Assembly: GCF_000369005.1 (NCBI RefSeq)
Contig: NZ_KB849766.1
Coordinates: forward strand, 476,084 to 540,083
Source of the DNA: Acinetobacter beijerinckii CIP 110307
Lineage (GTDB): Bacteria > Pseudomonadota > Gammaproteobacteria > Pseudomonadales > Moraxellaceae
Direction: 5' to 3'
Length of the DNA: 64,000 bases
Shown: positions 35,461 to 45,932 of the stretch, piece after piece
How the letters are laid out: every line of letters starts with the position of its first letter
Position numbering within the stretch: the stretch's first letter is position 1
Notes under the pieces: generated by a model
The model's database searches: none
What the model saw: only the letters and a program-made list of their open reading frames with translations
Told to the model about the DNA's origin: nothing
Program-made: the position numbers and the translations under genes

Positions 35461-38190
35461 TTATGCTTCAGGATTATCTTCTTTAGGTTCAATAGCAACT
35501 TCTTCAGAAACGGTTGTTTCAGTTTCAGTGTTCGTCACTTCGTCTATAGCATCTAACTCTTCGTCATCTTCTACAGCATCAATCGAAACAACACCAACAA
35601 GTATTTCTGCATCACTTAAGCGAATTAGACGAACACCTTGCGCATTACGACCTGTTGTAGCAACTTCGGCAGCACGAGTACGTACTAAAGTACCACCATC
35701 AGAAATCAACATGAGCTCTTTGGTTTCATCGATCGATACAGCACCAACGAGTTCACCATTACGCTCACTCATCTTGATCGCAATAACACCCTTACCACCA
35801 CGTTTCTTAGTAGGGAAATCATCGACAGGTGTACGTTTACCATAACCATTCGCACTTGCACAAAGCACTTCGCCCGTTTCAGGCACAACCACAAGTGATA
35901 CGATACGACTGATTACATTTGAGTCAGATGAATCATCATTGTCATCACTTTCGTCATTTTCAATTTCAGATTCTTCAACGTCTACGCTAGCACTTGCTAA
36001 ACTTACGCGCATTCCACGCACGCCTTTAGCAGTACGTCCCATGGCACGAACATCGGTTTCAGCAAAACGAATTGCTTTCCCTTCATTCGAGAACAACATG
36101 ATTTGTTGATTGCCATCAGTAATTGCAACGCCAATCAGTGTATCTTCTTCATTCAACTCAATTGCACGTAAACCATTCGCACGAATATTACTGAACTGAG
36201 ATAACTCTACACGTTTCACTGTACCTGAAGCAGTCGCCATAAATACATAGTGGTTTTCAAGGAATTCTGTCAACGGTAAGATCGCAGTTACTTTTTCATT
36301 GGCATCCAATGGAAGTAAATTAATGATTGGACGACCTTTTGCACCGCGAGAAGCTTGTGGCACTTCAAATACACGTAAACGATAGACCTTACCGACATCT
36401 GTAAAACATAATACGGTTGCATGGTTCGAAGCTACGATTAAATGCTGAATAATATCATCATCTTTCATCGAGGTTGCCGACTTACCACGACCACCGCGAC
36501 GCTGAGCTTGATAGTCAGAAAGTGGTTGGGTTTTTGCATAACCCGTTTGAGAAACAGTCAATACGACTTGCTCTTCTGGGATCAAATCTTCACGACAGAA
36601 ATCCACACCAGATTCAACAATTTCAGTACGACGCCCATCACCGTATTGATGCAAGATCAAAGCAAGTTCTTCACGAATCACATTCATCAATAAATTAAAG
36701 TCATTTAGAATCGCTGTTAATTCAGCAATTTGACCTAAAATCTCAGTATATTCAGCGTGTAATTTGTCTTGTTCTAAACCTGTTAAACGATGTAAACGTA
36801 ACTCAAGAATTGCAGATACTTGCGTTGGTGAGAGGCGATAAATTTCACCTGACAAACCAAATGGACGTGTAGGATCTTCGCCTTCAATCTCATCTGGGCG
36901 AACTGATATTGCACCAGCCTTCTCTAATAAAGCAACGACACCACCACCTGCCCACTCACCTGCTTGTAAACGCTCACGCGCTTCAGCTGGGTTTGCAGAG
37001 GTTTTAATCGTTTCAATAATGGCATCAATATTAGCTAAAGCAACTGTTAAACCTTCTAAGATATGACCACGTTCACGCGCTTTGCGTAGCTCGTACATGG
37101 TACGGCGAGTCACAACCTCTTGGCGGTGACGAATAAATGCCGCAATAATATCTTTCAAGTTCATTAACTTAGGTTGTCCATTATCTAGGCAAACCATGTT
37201 AATACTGAACGAGTTTTGAAGTTGAGTATGTAAGAACAGATTATTGACGATAACTTCTGCGTTTTCACCACGTTTTAAATCTATGGCAATACGCATACCA
37301 TCTTTATCAGATTCATCACGTAACTCAGAAATACCTTCTAATTTCTTTTCTTTTACCAGTTCAGCAATACGCTCAATCGTTCTTGCTTTATTGACTTGAT
37401 AAGGAATCTCGGTAAAAACGATCGTAGTACGACCATTTTTTGGGTCTTCTTCAAAGTGATACTTACCACGAATATGCAAACGTCCTTTGCCTGTACGGTA
37501 TGCATCAACAATACCAGCTTTACCGTAGATAATACCGCCTGTAGGAAAATCTGGACCAGTCACATGTTCCATTAAACCTTCGACAGTAATGTTTGGGTTA
37601 TTTGCATAAGCCAAACACGCATTAACGACTTCAGTCATATTGTGTGGCGCCATATTGGTCGCCATACCTACTGCAATACCAGTTGTACCATTAATCAAAA
37701 GATTGGGAATACGCGTTGGCATTACTTGTGGAATACGTTCTGAACCGTCGTAGTTGTCTTCCCAGTCAACCGTATCTTTTTCTAAGTCAGCCAAAATCTC
37801 ATGGGTTAACTTTTGCATACGGACTTCGGTATAACGCATTGCTGCTGCGCTATCCCCATCAACAGAACCAAAGTTACCCTGACCATCCACCAACATGTAG
37901 CGCAAACTAAAGTCTTGAGCCATACGAACAATTGTTTCGTATACTGCACTGTCACCATGAGGGTGATATTTACCGATCACATCCCCGACAACACGAGCAG
38001 ACTTTTTGTACGCTTTGTTATAATCATTACCCAATTCATGCATTGCAAACAACACACGACGGTGAACAGGTTTTAGACCGTCTCTCACATCTGGTAATGC
38101 ACGAGATACAATTACGCTCATCGCGTAATCTAAATATGAATGCTTGAGTTCGTCCTCAATGGCAATCGGTCTGATTTCCGATACGCTCAT
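35461..38190 (-). CDS. gyrA: DNA gyrase subunit A
   Basis: A 909-residue topoisomerase subunit from [16 protein letters not shown] with AAGGAG as ribosome-binding site. The catalytic tyrosine is Tyr120 (AAAMRYTE). The quinolone-resistance region has Ser81 and Glu85 (HGDSAVYE), the wild-type, susceptible state. The C-terminal beta-pinwheel has the GyrA-box ([10 protein letters not shown]). An extra acidic stretch ([21 protein letters not shown]) interrupts the pinwheel, and an acidic tail follows. Confidence 0.96.
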   Translation of the reverse strand: MSVSEIRPIAIEDELKHSYLDYAMSVIVSRALPDVRDGLKPVHRRVLFAMHELGNDYNKAYKKSARVVGDVIGKYHPHGDSAVYETIVRMAQDFSLRYMLVDGQGNFGSVDGDSAAAMRYTEVRMQKLTHEILADLEKDTVDWEDNYDGSERIPQVMPTRIPNLLINGTTGIAVGMATNMAPHNMTEVVNACLAYANNPNITVEGLMEHVTGPDFPTGGIIYGKAGIVDAYRTGKGRLHIRGKYHFEEDPKNGRTTIVFTEIPYQVNKARTIERIAELVKEKKLEGISELRDESDKDGMRIAIDLKRGENAEVIVNNLFLHTQLQNSFSINMVCLDNGQPKLMNLKDIIAAFIRHRQEVVTRRTMYELRKARERGHILEGLTVALANIDAIIETIKTSANPAEARERLQAGEWAGGGVVALLEKAGAISVRPDEIEGEDPTRPFGLSGEIYRLSPTQVSAILELRLHRLTGLEQDKLHAEYTEILGQIAELTAILNDFNLLMNVIREELALILHQYGDGRRTEIVESGVDFCREDLIPEEQVVLTVSQTGYAKTQPLSDYQAQRRGGRGKSATSMKDDDIIQHLIVASNHATVLCFTDVGKVYRLRVFEVPQASRGAKGRPIINLLPLDANEKVTAILPLTEFLENHYVFMATASGTVKRVELSQFSNIRANGLRAIELNEEDTLIGVAITDGNQQIMLFSNEGKAIRFAETDVRAMGRTAKGVRGMRVSLASASVDVEESEIENDESDDNDDSSDSNVISRIVSLVVVPETGEVLCASANGYGKRTPVDDFPTKKRGGKGVIAIKMSERNGELVGAVSIDETKELMLISDGGTLVRTRAAEVATTGRNAQGVRLIRLSDAEILVGVVSIDAVEDDEELDAIDEVTNTETETTVSEEVAIEPKEDNPEA

Positions 38191-38413
38191 GCATACTCCT
38201 TGTTTACAAGTAGATATTTCCACCTGTTTTTATGTATTCAATCTTGCAAGTCTTTAGCTCAGAAACTTGAACTAAAAATAAAAAATATAGCAAAAAATTA
38301 TAGCATAAATGGCTATTCAACAGGGAGTCTTTTGATACAAATAGATTGTCGTATTTTCTTTATTTATATAGAATTTAAATAAAATCATTAAGCAAAAATT
38401 TACTGTAAAAAAT

Positions 38414-39007
38414 ATGTCAAAATCAAATCAAGAATATCGTTACCATGTCTCAAAACGTATGTTCAAATACTATAATGACGAAAATCGCAATATTTTATTC
38501 GGAATTGGTCGCATGCTATGTAATGCCCCATTTTCAAATGTATTTTCTCAATCAATTTATCCTATAAAAAACAAACACAGAAAAATTGATATTGAAATTT
38601 TAAAACAAACTCTTATACCTCATCAGCTAAATTATTTTAGTAACACCATACATTACACCCCATACATTGAAGGTGCCATTTCTTTACATAAAGATAATAT
38701 TCACTGGAATCTTGAAATTTTTCCATCCGAAAAAATCCAAAGCTATATTTCCGAACAACTCACCAGCACTTTACACACATTGGAATCGTCTGAAAACCTA
38801 GAAGAAATATTTAAATACGGTATTCAATATGTTTCATGGAAACTGACTGACAATCTTACATTTATGAATAATGATTGGAGTATCAGATTTCCTGCTTGGA
38901 AATGTGAAATCTCATCCCCTTATTACAAATATCAATTATTAATCATGCAATTAACACATGGTCTAGTCCTTATATCCTTTTGTTATCCTAATCAGCGATA
39001 TAAATAG
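38414..39007 (+). CDS. Hypothetical protein
   Basis: A 197-residue basic protein starting MSKSNQEYRYHVSKRMFKYY. It is rich in aromatic and Asn residues with no signal peptide, membrane span or known motif. Transcribed alone on the plus strand between gyrA and a membrane-protein gene. AT-rich codon use suggests a genus-specific or acquired orphan. Confidence 0.55.
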   Translation: MSKSNQEYRYHVSKRMFKYYNDENRNILFGIGRMLCNAPFSNVFSQSIYPIKNKHRKIDIEILKQTLIPHQLNYFSNTIHYTPYIEGAISLHKDNIHWNLEIFPSEKIQSYISEQLTSTLHTLESSENLEEIFKYGIQYVSWKLTDNLTFMNNDWSIRFPAWKCEISSPYYKYQLLIMQLTHGLVLISFCYPNQRYK

Positions 39008-39148
39008 GCATATTCTCTTTGAGAGAAAATTAAGTCTAGCTCCAAGGACTTTGTTGTTTGCTCAAAGAGCATGCTATTAATTTGACCTCAATGCACATAA
39101 GTAATCGCTTGATGGAATGAAACTTCATCCTAGTAATAAAGGTATATT

Positions 39149-39808
39149 TTACTTCTGAAATAATTTTAAATCTAAAAATGTCTCTGACCGTTCCTCTTTA
39201 GGTAATTTATCCAATTTCATAAAGTATAAAGCGGATAAAAATAACGCCAAGATAAATGGAAATTCATATAATTCTTCAATCAGATCAACGTTACTTCCCT
39301 CGCTCATTAGCCATGTATCTATAAAACGATGGTGTTCAATACTGTCTGCGAAAAATAAAGATAGGATTGCAATAAACAAATACCAAAAAGGAAACGTTAC
39401 AGACTGAAGCTTATATTTAATCTCCGTACGTAACTGAGCAGAAAACAACATGAAGATAACAGGCGCAATCACAAAGATAGAGATGATACGGAAATACAAA
39501 TGTGGAACTTCGGGAAAGAAATCACGCCCCCAACTGATACTACGTCCAAAGAACATCGCCCACCATGCAATTGCCCAAAGCCAAAACCATTTTTTTTGTT
39601 CCGACAGCGCCTTAAGCTTCATGTAAAACCAAGTAAATGGAACACAGAGCAGCAATATAAGTGCCTGAATATCCTCTATTAGATGAACATTCCAATTTGA
39701 TAATAAATGAGTTTGTGTAATCGCTAATAATAAAATACCAAATAAAAGGACGAGCAAAACTAGCGCTACAAAATTAAAGCGAAAATTAAAGCGAAAATTA
39801 AATTTCAT
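39149..39808 (-). CDS. Integral membrane protein, unknown function
   Basis: A 219-residue protein with five to six hydrophobic helices (VALVLLVLLFGILLLAI; ALILLLCVPFTWFYM; WLWAIAWWAMFFG; and others). The start has a repeated RFNFRFNF string encoded by repeated 12-bp units (about 39770-39806), so the N-terminal length may vary between strains. No family recognised. Single gene. Confidence 0.6.
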   Translation of the reverse strand: MKFNFRFNFRFNFVALVLLVLLFGILLLAITQTHLLSNWNVHLIEDIQALILLLCVPFTWFYMKLKALSEQKKWFWLWAIAWWAMFFGRSISWGRDFFPEVPHLYFRIISIFVIAPVIFMLFSAQLRTEIKYKLQSVTFPFWYLFIAILSLFFADSIEHHRFIDTWLMSEGSNVDLIEELYEFPFILALFLSALYFMKLDKLPKEERSETFLDLKLFQK

Positions 39809-39942
39809 TGACGGGAGATAACCTATCCAAATCGGATCAAAGACAGTACATTTGTTATTTTAGCAAAAGTGTACTCACAAGTACACTTTTGGTAGTAATT
39901 AATATTATTAGAAATTTAGTTGTATTAAATTTTCGTTTCAAT

Positions 39943-39970
39943 AAAAAACGCCCCTTTCGGAGCGTTTTTT
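39943..39970 (-). terminator. Terminator downstream of etfA
   Basis: Stem AAAAAACGC-C-CC pairs with GG-A-GCGTTTTTT (one mismatch) around TTTC, with T-runs on both strands. Confidence 0.8.
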
Positions 39971-39987
39971 CAACTTAATTCAAAGAA

Positions 39988-40923
39988 TTAAAGTTTAGAT
40001 ACCAACTCTGGTACAACAGTATTCAAATCACCAACTAACCAGTAGTCAGCAACGCTGTTGATTGGTGCTTCTTCGTCTTTGTTGATTGCAACAATAACTT
40101 TAGAGTCTTTCATACCTGCTAAGTGCTGAATCGCACCAGAGATACCGATTGCCAAGTAAAGATCAGGCGCAACGATTTTACCTGTTTGACCCACTTGGAA
40201 GTCATTTGGTACGAAACCAGCATCAACCGCAGCACGTGAAGCACCTTGTGCAGCACCAAGCTTGTCAGCTAATGGGTCAAGTACTTTGTGGTAATTCTCA
40301 CCAGAACCAACACCACGACCACCAGAAACAACGATACGTGCAGCAGTTAACTCTGGACGATCAAGCTTCACGATTTCTTCGTTTACAAACTTAGAAATAC
40401 CAGCATCTTTCGCTTCAGCTACAGCTTCAACAGCAGCAGAACCGCCTTCAGCAGCAACCGCATCAAATGCTGTACCGCGAACTGTACCAACGATAATTGC
40501 TTCGTCAGATTGAACAGTTGCGATTGCGTTACCTGCATAGATAGGACGCTTGAAAGTATTTGCAGACTCTACAGCAATGATGTCTGAAATCATGCTTACG
40601 TCAAGAAGTGCAGCAACACGTGGAAGAATGTTCTTACCAGTCGTTGTAGATGCAGCTAAAACGTATTTGTATCCGCCTTTCGCGATATCAGCGACTAAAC
40701 CAGCAACGTTTTCAGCTAATTGGTTTGCATAAGCAGCGTTGTCAGCAAGCAATACTTTGCTTACACCAGCAACTTTAGCAGCAGCGTCAGCAACTGCTTG
40801 AGCGCCTGAACCAGCAACTAGTACAGTAATATCACCACCGATTTTTTGAGCTGCCGCAACAACGTTTAAAGTTGCACCGTTAAGTGTCTGGTTGTTGTGA
40901 TCAGCGATAACTAAAATACTCAT
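39988..40923 (-). CDS. etfA: Electron transfer flavoprotein alpha subunit
   Basis: A 311-residue FAD-binding partner of EtfB that passes electrons from acyl-CoA dehydrogenases to ubiquinone via ETF-QO. The C-terminal FAD motif is clear (VVSGGRGVGSGENYHKVLDPLADKLGAAQGASRAAVDAG; QVGQTGKIVAPDLYLAIGISGAIQHLAGM in abridged form). The start MSILVIADHNN is standard. It follows etfB after 17 bp. Confidence 0.95.
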   Translation of the reverse strand: MSILVIADHNNQTLNGATLNVVAAAQKIGGDITVLVAGSGAQAVADAAAKVAGVSKVLLADNAAYANQLAENVAGLVADIAKGGYKYVLAASTTTGKNILPRVAALLDVSMISDIIAVESANTFKRPIYAGNAIATVQSDEAIIVGTVRGTAFDAVAAEGGSAAVEAVAEAKDAGISKFVNEEIVKLDRPELTAARIVVSGGRGVGSGENYHKVLDPLADKLGAAQGASRAAVDAGFVPNDFQVGQTGKIVAPDLYLAIGISGAIQHLAGMKDSKVIVAINKDEEAPINSVADYWLVGDLNTVVPELVSKL

Positions 40924-40940
40924 GATTGTATCCTTCTGTA

Positions 40941-41690
40941 TTAGATCACTTTCGCTTCGTTTTTCAATTTTTCTACAAGCTCATCTACAGATTTCACTTG
41001 TACGCCAGCTTTACGTTCAGCAGGTGCTTCAACTTTAATTGTTTTAAGTTTAGTACCAGTTGCAACGCCATAATCAGCAGGAGACTTAGTATCAAGCGGT
41101 TTTTTACGCGCTTTCATGATGTTTGGAAGAGCAGCATAACGTGGCTCATTCAAACGTAAGTCAGTTGTGATGATTGCTGGAAGACCAAGTTCAACAGTTT
41201 GCAAACCACCGTCAACTTCACGAGTAACTTGTACTTTACCGCCGTCAACTTTAACTTCAGATGCAAAAGTACCTTGACCAGCACCAAGTAAAGCGCCAAG
41301 CATTTGACCTACTTGGTTAGAGTCGTCATCAATTGCTTGTTTACCAAGAAGAATAAGTTCTGGTTTTTCAGCATCAACAACGCCTTTTAGAATTTTAGCA
41401 ACTTCTAAAGCGCCAACTTCGTCAGCAGTTTCTACTAAAATACCACGATCAGCACCTAAAGCCATTGCAGAACGAATTTGTTCTTGCGCGTCTTTAGAAC
41501 CCACTGAAACAACAACGATTTCTGAAATCGTTCCTTTTTCTTTTAAGCGAACCGCTTCTTCCACTGCGATTTCACAGAATGGGTTAATTGACATCTTAAC
41601 GTTGGTAAGGTCAACCCCACTATTGTCCGGCTTAACACGAACTTTAACGTTGGCATCAACCACACGTTTTACAGCGACAAGAGCCTTCAT
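40941..41690 (-). CDS. etfB: Electron transfer flavoprotein beta subunit
   Basis: A 249-residue AMP-binding subunit from [20 protein letters not shown] with ribosome-binding site GAGG 7 bases upstream; the upstream frame is not conserved. The signature [17 protein letters not shown]-type block (here [20 protein letters not shown]) and [17 protein letters not shown] are typical. Cotranscribed with etfA. Confidence 0.95.
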   Translation of the reverse strand: MKALVAVKRVVDANVKVRVKPDNSGVDLTNVKMSINPFCEIAVEEAVRLKEKGTISEIVVVSVGSKDAQEQIRSAMALGADRGILVETADEVGALEVAKILKGVVDAEKPELILLGKQAIDDDSNQVGQMLGALLGAGQGTFASEVKVDGGKVQVTREVDGGLQTVELGLPAIITTDLRLNEPRYAALPNIMKARKKPLDTKSPADYGVATGTKLKTIKVEAPAERKAGVQVKSVDELVEKLKNEAKVI

Positions 41691-42160
41691 GTAATCCTCG
41701 GCTGTTCTAAGCAAGTAAATGTAGTGAAGAGTATTCTATCTCTTCGATCGAAACTTTTTAGGTGTCCTATCTTGCAATGTATTTGGCATTTCGGTCAAGT
41801 CACAATTTCCATTCAACTCATAAAAAAGATGAAACGCTCAGTTCATTAATTGAAAATTATGTTTAATCAATGCTATTCAAAACAATTAAACTGAAATTAT
41901 TATGCTTTGATTTATTTAATATTTTAATAAATTCAATGATCTAAAAAACGCGTGATTCATTTAAAAGGTAAATCGTTAATTGATGCATTTAACTCATGGT
42001 TTGACACATTTTTCATTTTAATAAAATTTGGCAAAAAAGTAAGAACACGAAATAAACATTCTCTAACTGAAAAGCATGCATATAGCTGCTTATTAATCAG
42101 CCAATTTTGAAACATAATGTATCGCTCAAAGTTAAGTTAGAACACTATCATTCATTCTTG
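41691..42160. other. Gene-free AT-rich region upstream of etfB
   Basis: About 470 bases without an open frame I trust. It must carry the etfBA promoter. No repeat or RNA gene recognised. Confidence 0.55.
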
Positions 42161-42739
42161 CTACCACTTAAACATTGGTAGTGGACTCCAAGGCTTTTGC
42201 ACTAGGCGTTTTATTCCCAAATAAATTAAGGTCTTATGAAAGCCTTTATTTGGAAAAGCTCTTGTCAGTTTGCGAAATTCATCCAGTAGAATATTTGATC
42301 GGACGAACCCCAATGTAAAATCTGCATAATCAGCCCGCCGAAAGTTTTCAACTAATTGATCTTCAGAGTATTCAACCTTAGTCATTTTGTGATGCTCTGT
42401 AATCATTAATGTGATTTCTTTTTCCCACATTAACAACTCATTTGATGCAAGGTATTGTCGCATTTGCTCAACCGAAGGCTTGATATAATCTATGGTGTTC
42501 GCAGTCCATATGCCAATATCATGAAAGGCGACAGCAATAGCAATTTTATGCAATGTTTCATAACTGCGATCTGCACTTAAAATCAGACAACATGCAGCAA
42601 CACGTTTACAATGATTGGAATAACCTTGATAACTTCGATTTATAACTACTCGATAATCTTGCAAAATCTCATCTATTAAGTCACAACATCGTTTAAATGC
42701 AATTTGATCTAATAATTGTGGATGTTTTTCAGTGTTCAT
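42161..42739 (-). CDS. HD-domain phosphohydrolase family protein
   Basis: A 192-residue protein from MNTEKHPQLLDQIA, whose ATG overlaps the xerC stop by 11 bases. An HD-type metal site is suggested by His in YSNHCKRVAAC and by AFHDIGIWT, with ITEHHKM later. It may hydrolyse nucleotides or other phosphoesters; the substrate is unknown. The long upstream reading frame lies within xerC and is not part of it. Confidence 0.72.
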   Translation of the reverse strand: MNTEKHPQLLDQIAFKRCCDLIDEILQDYRVVINRSYQGYSNHCKRVAACCLILSADRSYETLHKIAIAVAFHDIGIWTANTIDYIKPSVEQMRQYLASNELLMWEKEITLMITEHHKMTKVEYSEDQLVENFRRADYADFTLGFVRSNILLDEFRKLTRAFPNKGFHKTLIYLGIKRLVQKPWSPLPMFKW

Positions 42740-43652
42740 TCTTTTGTGCTCTTGGGTGAGCTTGATCATAGACTTTTGCGAGTTGATCAAAATCGACATG
42801 GGTATAGATTTGGGTAGTAGATAAATTACTATGCCCAAGCATTTCTTGTACAGAGCGTAAATCACCACTTGCTGAAAGCATATGACTTGCAAAACAATGT
42901 CTCAATAAATGTGGATGTAAATCAACATTTACCCCCGCTCTTTGTGCTTGTAGTTTGACACGATTTTCAATTTGTCGAGGTGTTAAGACGCCACCTTTTT
43001 GTGAAATGAATACCGCAAAATCGGCACTCAAATTGCCTTGCCATATTCGATAAATTTTAAGCCATTCGATTAAACTTTGTTTGGCTTGCTGCCCAAAAGG
43101 AACTATTCTGGTTTTATTTCCTTTACCTGTAATACGTAATAATTGTCGATTAAAATCTATATCTTTAATGGTCAATCCTTGCAATTCAGCCAAACGTAGA
43201 CCACTTGAATACAATAATTCAAGCATCGCCTTATCACGTAACCATAATTGTTGTTCTAAAGGTTTTTCTGGAGCTGGTTGATCTAATATTTGATGCACTG
43301 TTTCAATATCCACCATCCCTGGTAAAGGTCGTGGTTGTCGTTTTAACCTAAAATCTTCAGATGGATTTTGTTGTAGATATTGACCTTGTTCTGCCCACTT
43401 CATAAATTGACGTATAGCGGTTAAATGACGTTGCAAGCTACTTGAACTGAGTTGATTCTTTTCAACGCGAGCTGCCAAATATTCTCTTAAATCTGAAGCT
43501 TCAACATCCTGTAATTGTAACTGCTTAAGCTCGCAGAAATGAAAGAAATCTGTGAGATCACGTTGATAAGCTGAAATCGTATGCTTAGACTGATTTTGAA
43601 TGATGCGTTCTTTTAACCACATGGATAGCAGTTTTTCAGGGCTTTCCAACAT
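42729..43652 (-). CDS. xerC: XerC tyrosine recombinase
   Basis: A 307-residue site-specific recombinase that resolves chromosome dimers at dif together with XerD. The N-terminal core-binding domain (LSMWLKERIIQNQSKHTISAYQRDL) is followed by a catalytic domain with YSSGLRLAELQGL (Arg), HPHLLRHCFASHML (His-Arg), LGHSNLSTTQIYTHV (His and the Tyr nucleophile). Length is normal. It is not followed by xerD or integrase features, so it is housekeeping rather than an island integrase. Confidence 0.92.
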   Translation of the reverse strand: MLESPEKLLSMWLKERIIQNQSKHTISAYQRDLTDFFHFCELKQLQLQDVEASDLREYLAARVEKNQLSSSSLQRHLTAIRQFMKWAEQGQYLQQNPSEDFRLKRQPRPLPGMVDIETVHQILDQPAPEKPLEQQLWLRDKAMLELLYSSGLRLAELQGLTIKDIDFNRQLLRITGKGNKTRIVPFGQQAKQSLIEWLKIYRIWQGNLSADFAVFISQKGGVLTPRQIENRVKLQAQRAGVNVDLHPHLLRHCFASHMLSASGDLRSVQEMLGHSNLSTTQIYTHVDFDQLAKVYDQAHPRAQKNEH

Positions 43653-43778
43653 ACTCTCCAGTGTTGTAAAAATATCTAAAGTTTAGCAAATTTCAACTCG
43701 ATTGATGGCTAAACAAATATCGAAGTATATACAGCAGTGTAATACAATAGATTTCAAGTTTTAAGTGATGATATAAAA

Positions 43779-44405
43779 ATGTCAACAATGCTTATCCCCT
43801 ATCTTTTTGCAATCACAATCCTAACAATTACGCCAGGTTTAGATACAACATTAATTATTCGTACGGCAACGATTGAAGGCAAAACAAAGGCATTACAAGC
43901 AGCACTAGGTATTAATCTAGGTTGTATTGCTTGGGGAGTCATTGTGGCATGTGGTTTAGGTGCCTTATTGATGGCTTCAGATTTCGCCTTTATTGCCTTG
44001 AAGTGGATGGGAGCAATCTACCTGACATGGTTAGGACTTAATCTTATTTTAAAACCACGTACTCAACTCGCCAATATCGATGATATTGCAGCTACTCATA
44101 ATTGGTTTATGAAAGGTTTCTGGGGAAATTTACTCAACCCCAAAGTCGGAATTTTTTATATTTCCTTTTTGCCACAATTTATCCCGCAGTCTTCATCTCC
44201 AGTCATTTGGACCATGGGACTTGTAATGATCCATGTCGTGATTGGATTTATATGGTCAATCTTTTTAATTACAGCAATGCAATCAATATCTAAATTTTTA
44301 AAGAAACCCAAATTTATTCAATATATGGATCGAATTACAGGCAGTATTTTTATTTTATTTGCACTAAAATTGGCATTGAGCAAAAAAGTTCTTGGAAATA
44401 TTTAA
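43779..44405 (+). CDS. LysE-family amino acid exporter
   Basis: A 208-residue membrane protein with six helices and the LysE/RhtB signature TPGLDTTLIIRTATIEGKTKALQAALGI near the N-terminus and FWGNLLNPKVGIFYISFLPQFI in the middle. It exports an amino acid, perhaps homoserine, threonine or lysine. It is transcribed opposite to its neighbours. Confidence 0.88.
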   Translation: MSTMLIPYLFAITILTITPGLDTTLIIRTATIEGKTKALQAALGINLGCIAWGVIVACGLGALLMASDFAFIALKWMGAIYLTWLGLNLILKPRTQLANIDDIAATHNWFMKGFWGNLLNPKVGIFYISFLPQFIPQSSSPVIWTMGLVMIHVVIGFIWSIFLITAMQSISKFLKKPKFIQYMDRITGSIFILFALKLALSKKVLGNI

Positions 44406-44456
44406 CTTCCTGTATTCTGTATTTTTGAGTTCAAAAACTCAATTCGAAAGAATATT

Positions 44457-45005
44457 TTAGTGCTCTTTATTGATCTCTTTTTCAGTAAATAAAAAACCAT
44501 TTTGAGGTTTAGTAAACTCAAAATGGTCCATAATTTTTTTAAATTTTAGAAGACTTTGATTAGTATCCCCTTTACCATCAAACGTTATTAAAGCTATGCC
44601 CGCATTAGTTGCAATTGTTGCCCCAATTAGAAATCTTGTCTCATCTTTCATTTGATAACTATACTGAGTAAACTGGAGTGGCATTCCTTTAGATGATCTA
44701 ATTTGTTTTTCTTTTTCAACTACTTGAACATTAGGTATTATTTGTTCCAACTTATCAATTGAATCTTGAGCAGCAATCAGTGTTTTTTGCCCCTCATCAA
44801 TATTTGGTGGGTAAACCAAAGAAAGAATTAGAACATCCTTGTTGGGTGAAAATGCCATAAACTGTTTTTGCGCATTTTCTTGAGTTTTCCATTCTTCTGA
44901 GAAGTTAATTTTTACATTCTTATAAATTACTTCCTGAGCGTTAATATCTAAGCTTAAACATACAATAGACAAGCTCAAGAAAAATCTAATATTTTTTAAT
45001 TTCAT
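44457..45005 (-). CDS. Secreted hypothetical protein
   Basis: A 182-residue protein from MKLKNIRFFLSLSIVCLSLDINAQ, a signal peptide with a cut after INA. The mature part has the pattern of a small periplasmic mixed alpha/beta fold (NFSEEWKTQENAQKQFMAFSPNKDVLILSL), as seen in PsbP/DcrB-like proteins. No catalytic residues recognised. Single gene between lysE and dapF. Confidence 0.65.
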   Translation of the reverse strand: MKLKNIRFFLSLSIVCLSLDINAQEVIYKNVKINFSEEWKTQENAQKQFMAFSPNKDVLILSLVYPPNIDEGQKTLIAAQDSIDKLEQIIPNVQVVEKEKQIRSSKGMPLQFTQYSYQMKDETRFLIGATIATNAGIALITFDGKGDTNQSLLKFKKIMDHFEFTKPQNGFLFTEKEINKEH

Positions 45006-45071
45006 ATCCCTACTCAACTAAACTATGTTAATACCAACTCAATAAGTTTAGCTAGTATTAACATATTTTTT

Positions 45072-45926
45072 CTAGCCTTGGAAATATCGTAAATCCAAAC
45101 GGGCATCATAAACATGCGTGGTTGGACCAGTCATCCACACCACATCACCTTCACGCCAAGCAATATGTAACTTACCACCAGCTAATTGCACTTCAACTTC
45201 ATTCGCAAGTAAACCACGGCGCATACCACTGACTGCTGCTGCACACGCGCCAGTACCACAAGCCAACGTTTCACCGACACCACGCTCAAACACACGTAAA
45301 CGAATATGTTTTTCATCAATAATTTGCATAAATCCAGCATTTACACGCGCAGGGAAACGGACATGTGACTCAACTTGAGGACCCATTCCAGCGACATCAG
45401 CCGTTAAAACATCAGGGACGATAGTTACAGCATGAGGGTTGCCCATGTTCACCACATCGATATTGATGCTTTTATTATCTGCAAGCTCAAGTTCATATAA
45501 GCCTTCAGCATCTTCGTGTTCCTGAGTAACAAATGGGATTTCTTCAGGAAGAAATTTTGGTGGACCCATGTTGACACGTACCCAACCATTTGCACCTAAT
45601 TCTGGCTCTACAATACCTGCTTTAGTTTGTACACGAATTTTAGTTTTGGTCGTTAGTTGACGCTCATGTACGAAACGAGCAAAACAGCGTACACCATTAC
45701 CGCACTGCTCGACTTCTGAACCATCTGCGTTAAAAATACGATATTTAAAATCAACATCTGGAAAATCAGGTGGCTCAACAATCAACAATTGATCAAAACC
45801 CACGCCAAAATGACGGTCTGCTAAACGTTGAATAGTTACCGTATCTAAATAAGCGCGTTGGGTAATCAGGTCTACAACCATAAAATCATTGCCCAAACCA
45901 TGCATTTTGGTAAATTCTAAATACAT
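45072..45926 (-). CDS. dapF: Diaminopimelate epimerase
   Basis: A 284-residue cytoplasmic enzyme that converts LL- to meso-diaminopimelate for lysine and peptidoglycan. Two active-site cysteines are in [13 protein letters not shown] (first) and [14 protein letters not shown] (second). The N-terminus [15 protein letters not shown] is standard. It lies 6 bp after lysA. Confidence 0.96.
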   Translation of the reverse strand: MYLEFTKMHGLGNDFMVVDLITQRAYLDTVTIQRLADRHFGVGFDQLLIVEPPDFPDVDFKYRIFNADGSEVEQCGNGVRCFARFVHERQLTTKTKIRVQTKAGIVEPELGANGWVRVNMGPPKFLPEEIPFVTQEHEDAEGLYELELADNKSINIDVVNMGNPHAVTIVPDVLTADVAGMGPQVESHVRFPARVNAGFMQIIDEKHIRLRVFERGVGETLACGTGACAAAVSGMRRGLLANEVEVQLAGGKLHIAWREGDVVWMTGPTTHVYDARLDLRYFQG

Positions 45927-45932
45927 GCCAAT

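Noticed and set aside
35528-38147. Several open frames on the strand opposite gyrA
   Set aside because: They mirror gyrA codons, lack ribosome-binding sites and show no domain; treated as shadows.
42729-43652. Island integrase
   Set aside because: The tyrosine recombinase is XerC with a standard neighbour and lies 20 kb from the island junction.
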